This document shows positions 9,511 through 18,462 of a DNA stretch of 64,000 nt, one piece after another. The DNA is from Agrobacterium vaccinii (GTDB lineage Bacteria; Pseudomonadota; Alphaproteobacteria; Rhizobiales; Rhizobiaceae), in assembly GCF_021310995.1 (NCBI RefSeq), contig NZ_CP054150.1, positions 1,860,001 to 1,924,000 of the forward strand. Direction: 5' to 3'. Numbering within the stretch: position 1 is the first letter of the stretch; every line of letters starts with the position of its first letter. The notes under the pieces were generated by a model. That model was not told the DNA's origin, searched no databases, and saw only the letters and a program-made list of their open reading frames with translations. The position numbers were made by a program, and so were the translations under genes.

Positions 9511-10432
9511 CATACAGCACGCCCGTCACGGTAAACACCGAAAGCACCGTGGAAATCAGGATGGTTGCCGAGGCGCGCTCCTGCCAGACCTGATATTGCT
9601 GGCCGATGACAAAGACATTCGTTGCCGTGGGGAGTGCCGCGAGAAGCACCGCCGTCGAGACCCAGACGGGATCGAAGTTTCCAAACGACGACAGAATGGC
9701 ATAGGCCAGCAGCGGGTGCAAAATGAGCTTTGCCGGGACGATATAGCTGACCTCGACCGGCACACGCTTCAAAGGTCGCAGCGCCAGCGTCACCCCCATG
9801 GCAAACAGGGCGCAGGGTGCTGCCGATTGCGCCAGATAATCCACAAGTTGCTGCACCGGCTGCGGTGGTGCCCAGCCGATGACAGCCGCCAGAAACCCTG
9901 CAATGACCGACAGGATAAATGGATGCGTCAGCACCTTCTTCGTCACATCACCCGCCAGTTTCAGTGGTGACCGCTTGTCCCCACCGGCCAACGCCATCAG
10001 TGCCGGTGCGGTGATGAAGTGCATGGCGTTTTCCAGACAGACGATCAGCGCCACCGGCACCGCCGCCCGTTCACCGAAAGCCAGCAGCGCAAGGCCGGGG
10101 CCCATGTATCCGATATTGCCGTAGCTTCCCGCAAAACTTTGAATGGTGGAATCAGCCAGACTGTTGCGGCGGACAACGTAACCAATGACGAACAGCAGTG
10201 CGAAAATGGAATAGGTCGCCAAAAGGCTCAGGCCCACGAAATCCATGCGCGCCAGTTGATCGACCGGCGTCTTTGCCACCAGTTTGAAGAACAGCGCGGG
10301 CAATGCGGCATAGATGATGAAAGTGTTCAGCCATCCCATTGCTTCGGCAGATTGGCGGGTGATGCGCCCGGCCAGATAGCCGATGAAAATCAGTCCGAAA
10401 AATGGAAACAGCAATCCGGCGATGTCGGCCAT
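9488..10432 (-). CDS. AEC-family (auxin efflux carrier-like) transporter
   Basis: A 314-residue integral membrane protein with about ten hydrophobic helices in two halves, matching the AEC family of bile/arsenite/riboflavin transporter-like carriers. Characteristic parts are LPALFFKLVAKTP in the first half, the SFAGSYGNIGYMGPGLALLAF stretch and the late LAALPTATNVFVIGQQY. Bacterial members export or exchange organic acids; the substrate here is unknown. It converges with the UbiH-family gene, overlapping it by 23 bases. CcdA lies 35 bases upstream on the same strand, so the two could be one transcript. Confidence 0.88.
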   Translation of the reverse strand: MADIAGLLFPFFGLIFIGYLAGRITRQSAEAMGWLNTFIIYAALPALFFKLVAKTPVDQLARMDFVGLSLLATYSIFALLFVIGYVVRRNSLADSTIQSFAGSYGNIGYMGPGLALLAFGERAAVPVALIVCLENAMHFITAPALMALAGGDKRSPLKLAGDVTKKVLTHPFILSVIAGFLAAVIGWAPPQPVQQLVDYLAQSAAPCALFAMGVTLALRPLKRVPVEVSYIVPAKLILHPLLAYAILSSFGNFDPVWVSTAVLLAALPTATNVFVIGQQYQVWQERASATILISTVLSVFTVTGVLYVIRSMSV

Positions 10433-10467
10433 GGCTCCCCTCGCCGTGTTTTATGCCCCGGCAGCGT

Positions 10468-11214
10468 TTAGCCGATTTGCATGAGGATTGGAAAGCTTTC
10501 CTGAAACCAGATTGCTACGTTGGTGACGAAACCGGACATGAAGGCAATGCCGGTCAGCACCAGAAGCACGCCCATGGCCTTTTCCACCACGCCAAGATGG
10601 CGGCGGAAGCGGGCGAGAAACCGCATGAAGCTTCCCGAAAAGGCAGCGGCAATCCAGAACGGTATGGCAAGACCCGCCGAATAGACTGCAAGCAACATGG
10701 CGCCGTCACCCACCGTGTCCCGCGATGCGGCAACGCCTAAAATGGCACCCAGCACCGGGCCGATGCAGGGTGTCCAGCCGAAGGCAAAGGCGAGCCCCAT
10801 GATATAGGCACCCGACAGCGTCGCAGGCTTGCCGCCGCTTTGAAAACGCGCCTCGCGCGAAAACATGCCGATGCGGAAGACGCCGAGAAAATTCAGACCC
10901 ATCAGAATGATGATGAAGCCGCCGATCTTTGCCAGAATATCGAGATTCTGCCGCAGTACCATGCCGATGCTGGATGCCCCTGCCCCCAAAGCGATGAAAA
11001 CCGTGGCAAACCCCAGCGTGAAAAACAGTGCCGCCAGCATGACGGCTTTTCGCACCTGCGGCTTTGCGTCAAACTGGTCATCACGGAACTGCTCGACGGA
11101 AACACCGGCCATGTAGCACAGATAGGGCGGCACCAGCGGCAGAACGCAGGGCGACAGAAACGACAGTGCACCCGCCAGAAGCGCTGTGAAAAGGGATATA
11201 TCGGCGATGGACAA
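10468..11214 (-). CDS. ccdA: CcdA-type thiol:disulfide transmembrane electron carrier
   Basis: Passes reducing power from cytoplasmic thioredoxin across the inner membrane for cytochrome c maturation and periplasmic thiol reduction. About six transmembrane helices are visible, with the two conserved redox Cys in LSFLSPCVLPLVPPYL and FAFGWTPCIGPVLGAILG, the DsbD-beta/CcdA hallmark. The open frame has an ATG at 11244 without a ribosome site, whereas the TTG at 11214 (SIADISLFTALLAG) has GCGGAG seven bases upstream, so TTG is preferred. It lies upstream of the AEC gene. Confidence 0.9.
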   Translation of the reverse strand: MSIADISLFTALLAGALSFLSPCVLPLVPPYLCYMAGVSVEQFRDDQFDAKPQVRKAVMLAALFFTLGFATVFIALGAGASSIGMVLRQNLDILAKIGGFIIILMGLNFLGVFRIGMFSREARFQSGGKPATLSGAYIMGLAFAFGWTPCIGPVLGAILGVAASRDTVGDGAMLLAVYSAGLAIPFWIAAAFSGSFMRFLARFRRHLGVVEKAMGVLLVLTGIAFMSGFVTNVAIWFQESFPILMQIG

Positions 11215-11451
11215 GGCAGAACTCCGCGAGATTTCGAAATGCATTTAGCGCCGCCAACCCCTTACGACCAATCATCTTTTTGTATCAGCGACAAAAAAAC
11301 GCAGGACGGAGAAATAATCGCGTTTTTATGGGTTGACCGCAGACCTGCCCCTCCCTATGTTCCGCCCACTTCCGAGGGGCGCTTCGCCGCCAACCGGAAC
11401 AAGCGTAGTTTTGCCGATAAGGCGATTGAGACGCGCAGACGAAAATGGTGA

Positions 11452-11527
11452 GAGAGGCTAGCTCAGCTGGTAGAGCAGCGCACTTTTAATGCGCGGGTCG
11501 TGGGTTCGAGTCCCACGCCTCTCACCA
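11452..11527 (+). tRNA. tRNA-Lys (anticodon TTT)
   Basis: Full cloverleaf: acceptor GAGAGGC with GCCTCTC, D arm GCTCAGCTGGTAGAGC, anticodon stem GCGCA/TGCGC with loop CTTTTAA, T arm GTGGG-TTCGAGT-CCCAC, and encoded CCA at 11525-11527. The anticodon is TTT, which reads lysine codons. Confidence 0.97.
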
Positions 11528-11753
11528 CTTCCCACTATCTTCCAAAACTTTCTCAACGTGCCTTCAATCGCGATCTCAAGCGTTATCAGAACGCTCCCAA
11601 AACCTCACCTTCGGCTTGCCGAGGGTTGAGAATACGGATGCGTATACAGCGGAATAATGCCTGTAGTTGAAACCAATCACGCTGATACCACATTGTTATG
11701 TGGTCATCGTGCCTGCCGATTATCGGCATGGGGGTGATTTGGAGGATGCATTC

Positions 11754-11993
11754 ATGAACAATCGTACCGTGACTATCGTCATTGCGGCCATCGTCGTTAT
11801 TCTGGCAGTCGCCTATTTTATGACTGGCTCTCAAACCACAAGCACGACCGGGACAACGGCCAGCCCGCCGCCCGCGACAACGACGCAGCCTGCAACACCG
11901 GCTCCGGCAACACCCGCACCCGCGACGCCAGCACCATCAACGCCTGCACCGGCGACACCTGCACCAGCCGCACCGGCTCCTGCAACGCCATAA
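11754..11993 (+). CDS. Small membrane-anchored protein with a Pro/Ala/Thr repeat tail
   Basis: A 79-residue protein. After MNNRTV comes one hydrophobic helix (IVIAAIVVILAVAYFM), and the rest is a low-complexity tail rich in Thr, Pro and Ala with repeated PATPA units. The ATG at 11754 has GGAGG eight bases upstream, so the longer frame from 11667 is not used. The tail probably spans the periplasm or associates with the wall; no function can be assigned. The repeat-coding DNA (11890-11990) is itself a run of short near-repeats and is likely to vary in copy number between strains. Confidence 0.7.
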   Translation: MNNRTVTIVIAAIVVILAVAYFMTGSQTTSTTGTTASPPPATTTQPATPAPATPAPATPAPSTPAPATPAPAAPAPATP

Positions 11994-12068
11994 GCGCCTT
12001 GATCTAGCGTTCGCGCTATCTGAATGAAAATCGAGCGCTCTGCCTTTTCCAAGGTGGGGCGTTCTGCT

Positions 12069-13289
12069 TTACAGGGAGTTGGAGGTCTTGCCGGTTCGGC
12101 GGCAGCGCCAGTTCCAGTCGCGTGGTTCACCCAGATCCATATGGACCGATTCGGTGTGGCAATAGGTACCAACGCCACCGCGATCCGGCAGAGAGCGGAG
12201 ATAGTTGGCGAGGTCCCACTTCGTGACGCCACTGACCTGAATATCGGCAGCATCACAAGTATAATGTTTCGAGCCCTGCGTCGTCGCCTTGGGTGGCCGG
12301 TAACCTGAAGTTACCATGGCAGGCCGCCGGTAATGCGCCTCGACTTCCTTGATGCGCTTGATCATTTCAGGCTTGAAGCAGCCCACATTGACCTGCTCCG
12401 TCTGCACCAGCAGCCCGTTGGGCGATATGCGACTGAGACCGGAGAGAGAAGCGAGTTTCATCAGGCCCGCAGGCTTATCGTCTTCATCGACATGCGTATC
12501 GTCGAACTCATCCGTCATCGACGCGCGACCGTTGAGCGCAATGCCTGCTGCCTGTTGCCCGACGCTCGATCCCGGCAGAGCCGCGACCTGAGTAAAACCA
12601 GCCGTCGCCGCAGAGCCGCGCTTTTTTGCAGCGCTTGCGAAAAATGCCGCGATGGGAACGCTTGCCGGTTCAACCGGATTGGTGGTTTTCGTCGGCGCCG
12701 CCTGCGCAACGACAGGCGCGGCAGTGGGAACCGGTGCGGGCACGGCACTGGCAGAATGTTGCTCGGCCACCGCCGCAGCGGCAGTGTTGGCAGGCGGTTG
12801 AACGACCGCTGGCGCGGAATAGACGCTGTTCAATGCTGGCGCGACCTTCGGCGCTGGCGCATAGGCCGGAACGCTACCAGTTTCAACCGCTTGCGCTGGT
12901 GTAGCCGCGACCGGCTGGGAATTTGCGTAAATGCTCAGCGAGCTTGCGGAAATGCCAGTGGGCTGCGTGGAAAGACCTGAAATTTGTGGTGCCTGACCGT
13001 AAACCTGCGGCGTGCCCTGTGGTGGTGGCGTTGCAGCGACATGGGTGGCGGGTGCTGTGGCACCCTGTGCAGACACCATGGCGGGATCGACATATCCAGT
13101 GTTCTGACCGTGATTCGCTACGGCTGCTTGCGCTGTTGCGGCGGGGGCTGCCGTCGTTGCCGGCGTCAGCGCGGCAGACACGTTCTTGTCGTCCGAAACA
13201 GCAGAAACGCAGCCTGAAAGCGCCATAAGGAACACGACAGAGAGACAGCGCTGAGCTGTGTATGCCGATTTACCGTTGACGATTTTCAA
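12069..13289 (-). CDS. Lipoprotein with C-terminal M15-like (DUF882/YcbK) peptidase domain
   Basis: About 406 residues. The N-terminus has a lipoprotein signal ending LSGC. It is followed by a long Ala/Pro/Thr-rich linker (about residues 35-250), then a compact domain with SGYRPP, SKHYTCDAADI and the late HMDLG, the pattern of zinc-binding His/Asp residues in D-Ala-D-Ala carboxypeptidase-like M15 proteins. It is probably an outer-membrane-tethered murein peptidase acting in the periplasm. The TTG at 13289 has GGAGG seven bases upstream; the longer frame from 13370 lacks a site. The stop lies 75 bases from the convergent small repeat-tail gene. Catalytic activity is inferred from the motifs. 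Confidence 0.85.
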   Translation of the reverse strand: MKIVNGKSAYTAQRCLSVVFLMALSGCVSAVSDDKNVSAALTPATTAAPAATAQAAVANHGQNTGYVDPAMVSAQGATAPATHVAATPPPQGTPQVYGQAPQISGLSTQPTGISASSLSIYANSQPVAATPAQAVETGSVPAYAPAPKVAPALNSVYSAPAVVQPPANTAAAAVAEQHSASAVPAPVPTAAPVVAQAAPTKTTNPVEPASVPIAAFFASAAKKRGSAATAGFTQVAALPGSSVGQQAAGIALNGRASMTDEFDDTHVDEDDKPAGLMKLASLSGLSRISPNGLLVQTEQVNVGCFKPEMIKRIKEVEAHYRRPAMVTSGYRPPKATTQGSKHYTCDAADIQVSGVTKWDLANYLRSLPDRGGVGTYCHTESVHMDLGEPRDWNWRCRRTGKTSNSL

Positions 13290-13440
13290 GGCAAAGCCTC
13301 CGCAAATTCTTTTCAACTTCACCGACCCTCTATCACAGCGCTGCCGACACTGGATAGGCATTTTCGTCATTTGACGATGCCTGCCCGGCCAGTCGCGCCA
13401 GCGCTGCGGTATCTCGATGCCTCATTGAAAAGGAATCAGC

Positions 13441-13881
13441 TTACCAAGAGCCGGTATTCTCCATGGATATCCACGGCTCGGCTGGTGCAAGGCTTGCGCC
13501 TTTCTGCAGTATCTCGATGGAAATACCGTCAGGTGAACGCACGAAGGCCATGTGACCATCGCGCGGCGGGCGATTGATGGTAACGCCACCGGCCTGAAGC
13601 TTGGCGCAGGTTTCGTAGATATCGTCCACCTCGTAGGCCAGATGGCCGAAGTTGCGTCCACCCGTGTAATCCTCGGCATCCCAATTGTAGGTCAACTCAA
13701 GGCAAGGCGCTTTATTGTCACGCGCAGCGGGTACATCGTCGTGCGCGGCCAGAAAAACGAGCGTAAAACGCCCCTTTTCGTTCTCGATACGCCGAACTTC
13801 TTCCAAACCGAACAGTTCACCGTAAAAATTCAGGGATTTTTCGAGGTCTTTTACCCGAACCATCGTGTGCAGATAGCGCAT
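13441..13881 (-). CDS. gloA: Lactoylglutathione lyase (glyoxalase I)
   Basis: Isomerises the hemithioacetal of methylglyoxal and glutathione to S-lactoylglutathione, a detoxification step. The 146-residue protein begins [20 protein letters not shown] and contains [23 protein letters not shown] and [12 protein letters not shown]. These give the paired beta-alpha-beta-beta-beta units and the His/Glu metal ligands of the family. AAGGAG lies just before the ATG. A 37-bp tandem duplication begins eight bases upstream of the start codon and may alter its leader or promoter. The C-terminal extension (after ILQKG, about 17 residues) is short and of unknown use. Confidence 0.95.
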   Translation of the reverse strand: MRYLHTMVRVKDLEKSLNFYGELFGLEEVRRIENEKGRFTLVFLAAHDDVPAARDNKAPCLELTYNWDAEDYTGGRNFGHLAYEVDDIYETCAKLQAGGVTINRPPRDGHMAFVRSPDGISIEILQKGASLAPAEPWISMENTGSW

Positions 13882-13888
13882 GTACTTC

Positions 13889-13962
13889 TCCTTCGCGTTT
13901 TAATCTTGCCGTTACGGCAGGTAAGTCCTTCGCGTTTTAATCTTGCCGTTACGGCAGGTAAG
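13889..13962. repeat. 37-bp exact tandem duplication upstream of gloA
   Basis: Two perfect copies of a 37-bp unit (13889-13925 and 13926-13962) lie head to tail. Each contains the small palindrome TGCCGTTACGGCA. The duplication includes the gloA Shine-Dalgarno-like CTCCTT/TCCTTC stretch on the plus strand, so the second copy carries a spare partial leader. Confidence 0.93.
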
Positions 13963-14106
13963 TCAGCCCTGAGCAAGCCCAGAGACATAAAAGCAGGTGG
14001 ATAAATCGAAAACTAGGGCTTGCGCGAAACCGTTACCAAGATGTTAATCTATCTTCAGGGAATCAGTTGACCGGTAGTGGTGCGTGCGTAGAGGGGCTGG
14101 GCGGAA

Positions 14107-14685
14107 ATGGCTGATAGAATGTCGTCGAAAAATGTGATCGATTTCGAAGACCTTTCGAGCGATGCGGTAGACCTCATCGAGATCACCGGCGTTGTCAAAT
14201 GGTTCGATGTTGCCAAAGGCTTCGGCTTCATCGTGCCGGATAACGGCATGCAGGATGTTCTCTTACACGTTTCGTGCCTGCGACGCGATGGCTTTCAGAC
14301 CATTCTCGAGGGCACACGCATCGTGGCGCTCATCCAGCAGCGGGACCGTGGCTACCAGACGTTCCGCATTCTTTCCATGGACCAGTCCACGGCCATCCAC
14401 CCATCCCAGCTTCCGCCGGTTCGCACCCACGTGCAGGTCACGCCATCCAGCGGGCTTGAGCGCGCAATCGTGAAATGGTTCAACAGAACCAAGGGCTTCG
14501 GCTTTCTGACGCGCGGTGAAGGCACGGAAGATATTTTCGTACATATGGAAACCTTGCGCCGCTTCGGTCTCGCCGAACTGCGTCCGGGACAGGTCGTGCT
14601 CGTTCGTTTCGGCGATGGAGACAAGGGCTTGATGGCGGCGGAAATCCACCCCGATAACCCTGTTACGGTTGGAATGGCACATTGA
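14107..14685 (+). CDS. Protein with two cold-shock domains
   Basis: A 192-residue nucleic-acid-binding protein with two CSDs. The first (about residues 26-90) has VVKWFDVAKGFGFIVPDNG and the variant DVLLHVSCL; the second (about 118-183) has IVKWFNRTKGFGFLTRGEG followed by DIFVHMETL. KGFGF is RNP1 and the (F/L)(V/L)H box is RNP2. The double arrangement is common in alphaproteobacteria and suggests single-stranded RNA/DNA binding, perhaps as an RNA chaperone. Its stop overlaps the next gene's start (TGATG), so the DUF192 protein is translationally coupled to it. Confidence 0.92.
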   Translation: MADRMSSKNVIDFEDLSSDAVDLIEITGVVKWFDVAKGFGFIVPDNGMQDVLLHVSCLRRDGFQTILEGTRIVALIQQRDRGYQTFRILSMDQSTAIHPSQLPPVRTHVQVTPSSGLERAIVKWFNRTKGFGFLTRGEGTEDIFVHMETLRRFGLAELRPGQVVLVRFGDGDKGLMAAEIHPDNPVTVGMAH

Positions 14686-15167
14686 TGATCAAGACTATCT
14701 CGAAATTTGCAGTGAGTGCCCTTGTGGCGCTCACTTTTTGCATTGTGTCCGCCCTGCCCCTCGCGGCCCAGGAAAAATTCACGTCCGAGCCGCTGTCCAT
14801 TCAGACTGCTGATGGAAAGACCCACGACTTTACAGTCGAACTGGCCACGACGAACCCCCAGCGCGAACAGGGATTGATGTTCCGCAAGTCCATGGCGCCA
14901 GAGAACGGCATGCTGTTCGATTTCGGAACAGATCGCGAAGTAACGATGTGGATGCGCAACACGCTCATTCCACTCGACATGGTGTTTATTTCAAAAGCTG
15001 GGAAGGTAACGCACGTCAGCGCCAATGCCGTACCGCATTCGGAAGACATCATCAGTTCTCGCGGACCCGTCCGTTACGTGTTGGAACTGAATGGCGGCGT
15101 TGCGAAGACACTTGGCATCGCCAAGGGCGACACTGTTAGCAGCAAGCAGATCGGCAGCGCTCAATAG
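14685..15167 (+). CDS. DUF192-family exported protein
   Basis: A 160-residue protein with a signal peptide (MIKTISKFAVSALVALTF through LPLAAQ-EK) and a DUF192 domain. The domain shows QREQGLMFRKSM, NGMLFDFG, MWMRNTLIPLDMVFI and the late SRGPVRYVLELNGG. The family is widespread and its function is unsettled; it should lie in the periplasm. The start codon overlaps the stop of the cold-shock gene. A GC-rich hairpin follows 12 bases after the stop. Confidence 0.9.
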   Translation: MIKTISKFAVSALVALTFCIVSALPLAAQEKFTSEPLSIQTADGKTHDFTVELATTNPQREQGLMFRKSMAPENGMLFDFGTDREVTMWMRNTLIPLDMVFISKAGKVTHVSANAVPHSEDIISSRGPVRYVLELNGGVAKTLGIAKGDTVSSKQIGSAQ

Positions 15168-15179
15168 AAGCAGCCGCCG

Positions 15180-15200
15180 GCCGGGCGAACACCGCCCGGC
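15180..15200. terminator. GC-rich hairpin between convergent genes
   Basis: Perfect 8-bp stem GCCGGGCG / CGCCCGGC with a 5-nt loop, placed between the DUF192 gene (plus) and the BON gene (minus). There is no clear T run on either side, so it may be a weak or bidirectional terminator or a 3' stabilising hairpin. Confidence 0.55.
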
Positions 15201-15212
15201 AAAGGTGTCACA

Positions 15213-15461
15213 TCAGTAGCAAGGCTCGATGTGGCTGAGGATACGGCAATTGGAAATCGACGATGCAAGGTTGATCGCAATATCGATTGCCTCGACCGAG
15301 TCGGCCGTGCCTTCCAGATAGATCACATCATTATCGACAGAAGCGGAGATGCTGGACTTTTCCAGACCCGATTCAAATGCCAGTGCTGACGTAATCGCCT
15401 GGCATACACCAGCGGTGCGTTCGCCAAAAAAGCTTTCCTGAATGCCAGATAGGTTGAACAT
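15213..15461 (-). CDS. Small BON-domain protein
   Basis: An 82-residue protein with one BON-like domain. A helical segment (VCQAITSALAFESGLEKSSI) leads into strand residues DNDVIYLEGTADSVEAID and a second helix. BON domains bind phospholipid membranes or osmotic-shock partners. No signal peptide is seen, so it is probably cytoplasmic. The ATG at 15461 is preceded by AGGAGG; the longer frame to 15536 is ignored. It diverges from the DUF982 gene. Confidence 0.72.
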   Translation of the reverse strand: MFNLSGIQESFFGERTAGVCQAITSALAFESGLEKSSISASVDNDVIYLEGTADSVEAIDIAINLASSISNCRILSHIEPCY

Positions 15462-15648
15462 GATCGGCCCTCCTGTATCATGAGCGTATGCTAATAACGC
15501 TCTTGTGGTGATTTCGTTCATCTTCGGTTCATTCATCTTCCATTCATCTTGGGAAAAAAGATACCCCTCCTCTGTTCACTTTTTTCGTGAACGGGAACTA
15601 ATACGTGAATTTGCGGTTCGCGCAGAGGACCATGGGAAGGAGGATCCG

Positions 15649-15918
15649 ATGCTCATTCATAAAACTGAACCCTGTCACCACGCCGAGTGGATCAAGCCGG
15701 TTGCTATCCATCTGCCGCTTTGCGCGGCACTGGAAATCTACAGCCCGCTCATCGCACTCGACATGCTGATGTACCGCTGGCCCAACGATCACGGCCCCGA
15801 ATACGAAGAAGCACGCAAGAACTGCCTCGCAGCAATCGCAGGCCGATGCGACCTGGAAACAGCCCGAGAATCGTTCATGGTTGCGAGCAACCACGCGCAT
15901 GTGCTGAACGTGCATTGA
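15649..15918 (+). CDS. DUF982-family protein
   Basis: An 89-residue protein of DUF982, a family found almost only in Rhizobiales and often in many copies. Visible family features are the W-x-x-P-V motif near the start (EWIKPVAIHL), a hydrophobic helix, a WP turn before an acidic G-P-E-Y-E-E-A segment, and the C-A-A-I-A-G-R-C...AR-x-x-F end. Function is unknown. The ATG at 15649 has AAGGAGG just upstream, and a good terminator follows 12 bases after the stop. Confidence 0.85.
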   Translation: MLIHKTEPCHHAEWIKPVAIHLPLCAALEIYSPLIALDMLMYRWPNDHGPEYEEARKNCLAAIAGRCDLETARESFMVASNHAHVLNVH

Positions 15919-15930
15919 ATTTCGGAAGTG

Positions 15931-15960
15931 ACACGGGGGTTCGCCGCTCCCGTGTTTTTT
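15931..15960 (+). terminator. Rho-independent terminator after the DUF982 gene
   Basis: Stem ACACGGGGG pairs with CTCCCGTGT (one G-T pair) around a short loop and is followed by six T residues at 15955-15960. Confidence 0.85.
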
Positions 15961-16153
15961 AATTTTATGCCCGGTAGAGTTCGAGCCGGCGCAGATGCAG
16001 CGAGACCGCCATCCGTGTTGTGACACCACAATCTTCTGCCAAGCAGAGATTGCAAGCTAAGCTTTCGATGTTATATAACCGTCATGTTCCTCGCATATCC
16101 ACCTGAACGTGTACGTGACCGACGTCTGGTCCAGCACGTTGCAGGATATTTTT

Positions 16154-17329
16154 ATGACGACCACTAGCGAACGCGACCTTCCGCTCTATCCCTTTATTAT
16201 CACGCTTTTTACCGGCACAGTTTGCAGCTCGATGATCGGGCCATACATGGCTTTCTATATTGTCGAAGGCCTTGGCCGTTCGCCATCTGCCATCAGTCTC
16301 TACGCTGGGATGGTAACGGTGCTGGGTATTTTCTGTACCCGCACATTCGGGCGGTGGCTGGATGCGGGAAAAGCACCATTCCCCCTGATCGGCGTCGCAC
16401 TAGCAGGGTATGTTCTCGCAACATCTGCTTTGTCCCTCGCTCCGACTTTCGAAGTCTTGCTGACGTTTGGCGTGCTTGGTTTCGGCTTGAGCAGCAGTGC
16501 AGTCGCGACCATGTTCAGCTTAGGAAGAGTTGTCGCGGAACGGCGCAAAATCGCGCTTGGGCGTTCCAACGCTCTGATGCGGACAACCACATCAACGGCA
16601 TGGATGATGGGGCCTGCAATAGCTTTTCTCGTATCAGAGCGATTCGGCGAGGCTTCCGTATTCAAGCTCGCACTGGGATTGGCGTTATGCTGGGCCGTGA
16701 TGTGGTGGAAAATCATCCCAAGAGGCCTGACGCTGAACCCTAAAAACGGATCAGCCGACAGGCAGGTCGCGCAACGGCCCGTCGGTCTCTGGTTAGCAGC
16801 GGCCTTCATCTTTTGCCTGTCGTCAGCACACTCCCTAACGTTCAGCGCATTGCCGCTGTTCTACGTTCGAGAGGTAGGCCTGCCAGGCTATGCGCCAGGA
16901 ACGGCGTTCAGCATGAAGACATTCTTCGAAGTCATCGCGATTTTTTCAACGCCATGGATCATCTCACGCTTCGGCCTTAGAGGGCCGCTCTTCGCAGTAG
17001 CGCTTCTTGCCGCAGCCACGATCCAGCTTCTGTCGCATATTCACAGTTATCCCCAGATGCTGGCGGGAGCAGCACTTGAGGGACTGTATTATGGTCTTTA
17101 CGCCAGCCTCGGTATCAGCTTCATCCAGTCATTCGCCGGTGATCGCCCTGCCCAAGCGACTGCACTTTACTGGAATGTCCTGAGCGTCAGCGGAATTCTG
17201 GCGGGCCCGGCAGTCGGCCTGATCGCCCAGGCCTACGACTTCCGAACCGTCATTCAAATCTCCTCAATCGTCGCAACATTCGCTGCGCTAATCATGATGG
17301 CGTCTATGCGGCGTCGAGGGCGAGCTTGA
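16154..17329 (+). CDS. MFS transporter, sugar-efflux (SetA-like) type
   Basis: A 391-residue major facilitator with about twelve hydrophobic helices. Family marks are the early TGTVCSSMIGPYMAFYI, the loop-2 region TRTFGRWLDAGK, and the second-half FYVREVGLPGYAPGTAFS and FIQSFAGDRPAQATALYW stretches. These resemble the Set sugar-efflux branch, where members export sugars or sugar analogues. The ATG at 16154 (MTTTSERDLPLYPF) is preferred over the upstream Met because of CAGGA upstream. It stands alone between core genes and a tandem pair of unknown genes. The substrate assignment is inferred. Confidence 0.8.
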   Translation: MTTTSERDLPLYPFIITLFTGTVCSSMIGPYMAFYIVEGLGRSPSAISLYAGMVTVLGIFCTRTFGRWLDAGKAPFPLIGVALAGYVLATSALSLAPTFEVLLTFGVLGFGLSSSAVATMFSLGRVVAERRKIALGRSNALMRTTTSTAWMMGPAIAFLVSERFGEASVFKLALGLALCWAVMWWKIIPRGLTLNPKNGSADRQVAQRPVGLWLAAAFIFCLSSAHSLTFSALPLFYVREVGLPGYAPGTAFSMKTFFEVIAIFSTPWIISRFGLRGPLFAVALLAAATIQLLSHIHSYPQMLAGAALEGLYYGLYASLGISFIQSFAGDRPAQATALYWNVLSVSGILAGPAVGLIAQAYDFRTVIQISSIVATFAALIMMASMRRRGRA

Positions 17330-17408
17330 TCAAAATGAATGTTCCAGTAAGTTTGTACGGACGATAGATGGATAGGCTTTCTTCTCAAGGTTGGAAGAAA
17401 CAAAATTT

Positions 17409-18257
17409 ATGAAAAAAATTTTATTCATTATCTTCGCCGTTCTCGTTCTTTTTTTAGGATAGCAACTGATGTTCGAACGGGACGATCCTGCTCAAAATCC
17501 ACCGCGGGTTATCGAGGTCGCTATGGGTATGACGGTAAAGGACTTTATTGAAAAAAACCGTCTGGATATGGGGAAGCGAGTTCCACAAGGTTATGGTATC
17601 GACGTCGATAAGCTTACTGATGTGATGCCGATATTTTTTGATGACAATTGGATTGCATTACGTTTCCTGGATGGAGCGCAGAGTTTTAACCTGCCGCCTG
17701 GACGCACACTTCAAGTCTCCCAGCGCGCGGGGCGTGTTATTGGAATTTCATTTCGTCCTTTTGCCCAACCAAGACCTCTGAAAGACATGATAATTTATGT
17801 TAACGAACTTCTTGGGACGTTAGAGAAGGAAGGATGGAAGCCGACCTCTCCTTCAACACCGCCAGCCAGTGCAGACGATTTCGACAGTGCAGGAAAAAAT
17901 ATATTCGCAGAAATGGTGGCCACAAGCGGTAGCAAACTTCAGATGACGCTCAGAGATTACGGTCTGGCTCCCAGACATGAAAGCTTTATACTCTTGCCAG
18001 ACCCAACTTATAAGCCAGCGGAAAGTAGCCGCACATATCTACTTGAAGTCGATGTTATGGATTATGATGGCAGAGTATACGAGGAGCTTATTTATCCTAG
18101 ACGATTGTTTGAGACCTCAGATCTCGACAAAGCAATACCGTTGCGGCGCTGGATCGAAGATCCCGATTGGTTCCCTGAAAAGGCAGGGATGGTGCCCACA
18201 TCTTCAGAGGAGCGCGCTCAACCCGATTCCTCCAATTGGAAGATGCCGTCCCGGTAG
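17409..18257 (+). pseudogene. Unknown membrane-anchored protein, copy 1, interrupted by an in-frame TAG
   Basis: From the ATG at 17409 the frame encodes MKKILFIIFAVLVLFLG, a transmembrane anchor, and then hits TAG at 17460-17462. The same frame continues for 265 codons (from MFERDDPAQN) to 18257. The paralogue at 18463 reads straight through and has Trp at exactly this place (TYVWNFMF against stop-Q-L-M-F), so one base change TGG to TAG explains the break. The downstream part can restart at the ATG at 17469, but such a product would lack its anchor. Shared features with copy 2 are RVPQGY, IFFDDNWI, DGAQSF, GRTLQ, QRAG, FRPFAQP, LRDYGLAPR and the Trp-rich C-terminus. No known domain is recognised. 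Confidence 0.75.
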
Positions 18258-18462
18258 TCCGAAAAGAGATCGGTGGGTTGCTGCTGATTGACGCGGTGCA
18301 GTGTAAGAACAACTGGAGGACAGGTTCATCTCTGGTTATGTAGAGCTAACGAGCAGTATTGTCCCAGAGATCAAGGACCGGCTTATTCCAAGCATGTCAC
18401 ACGGTGACTGATAGATAGAAATTCCGTCCATTATACTAGGATCGGAGATGGTTACATAACTG

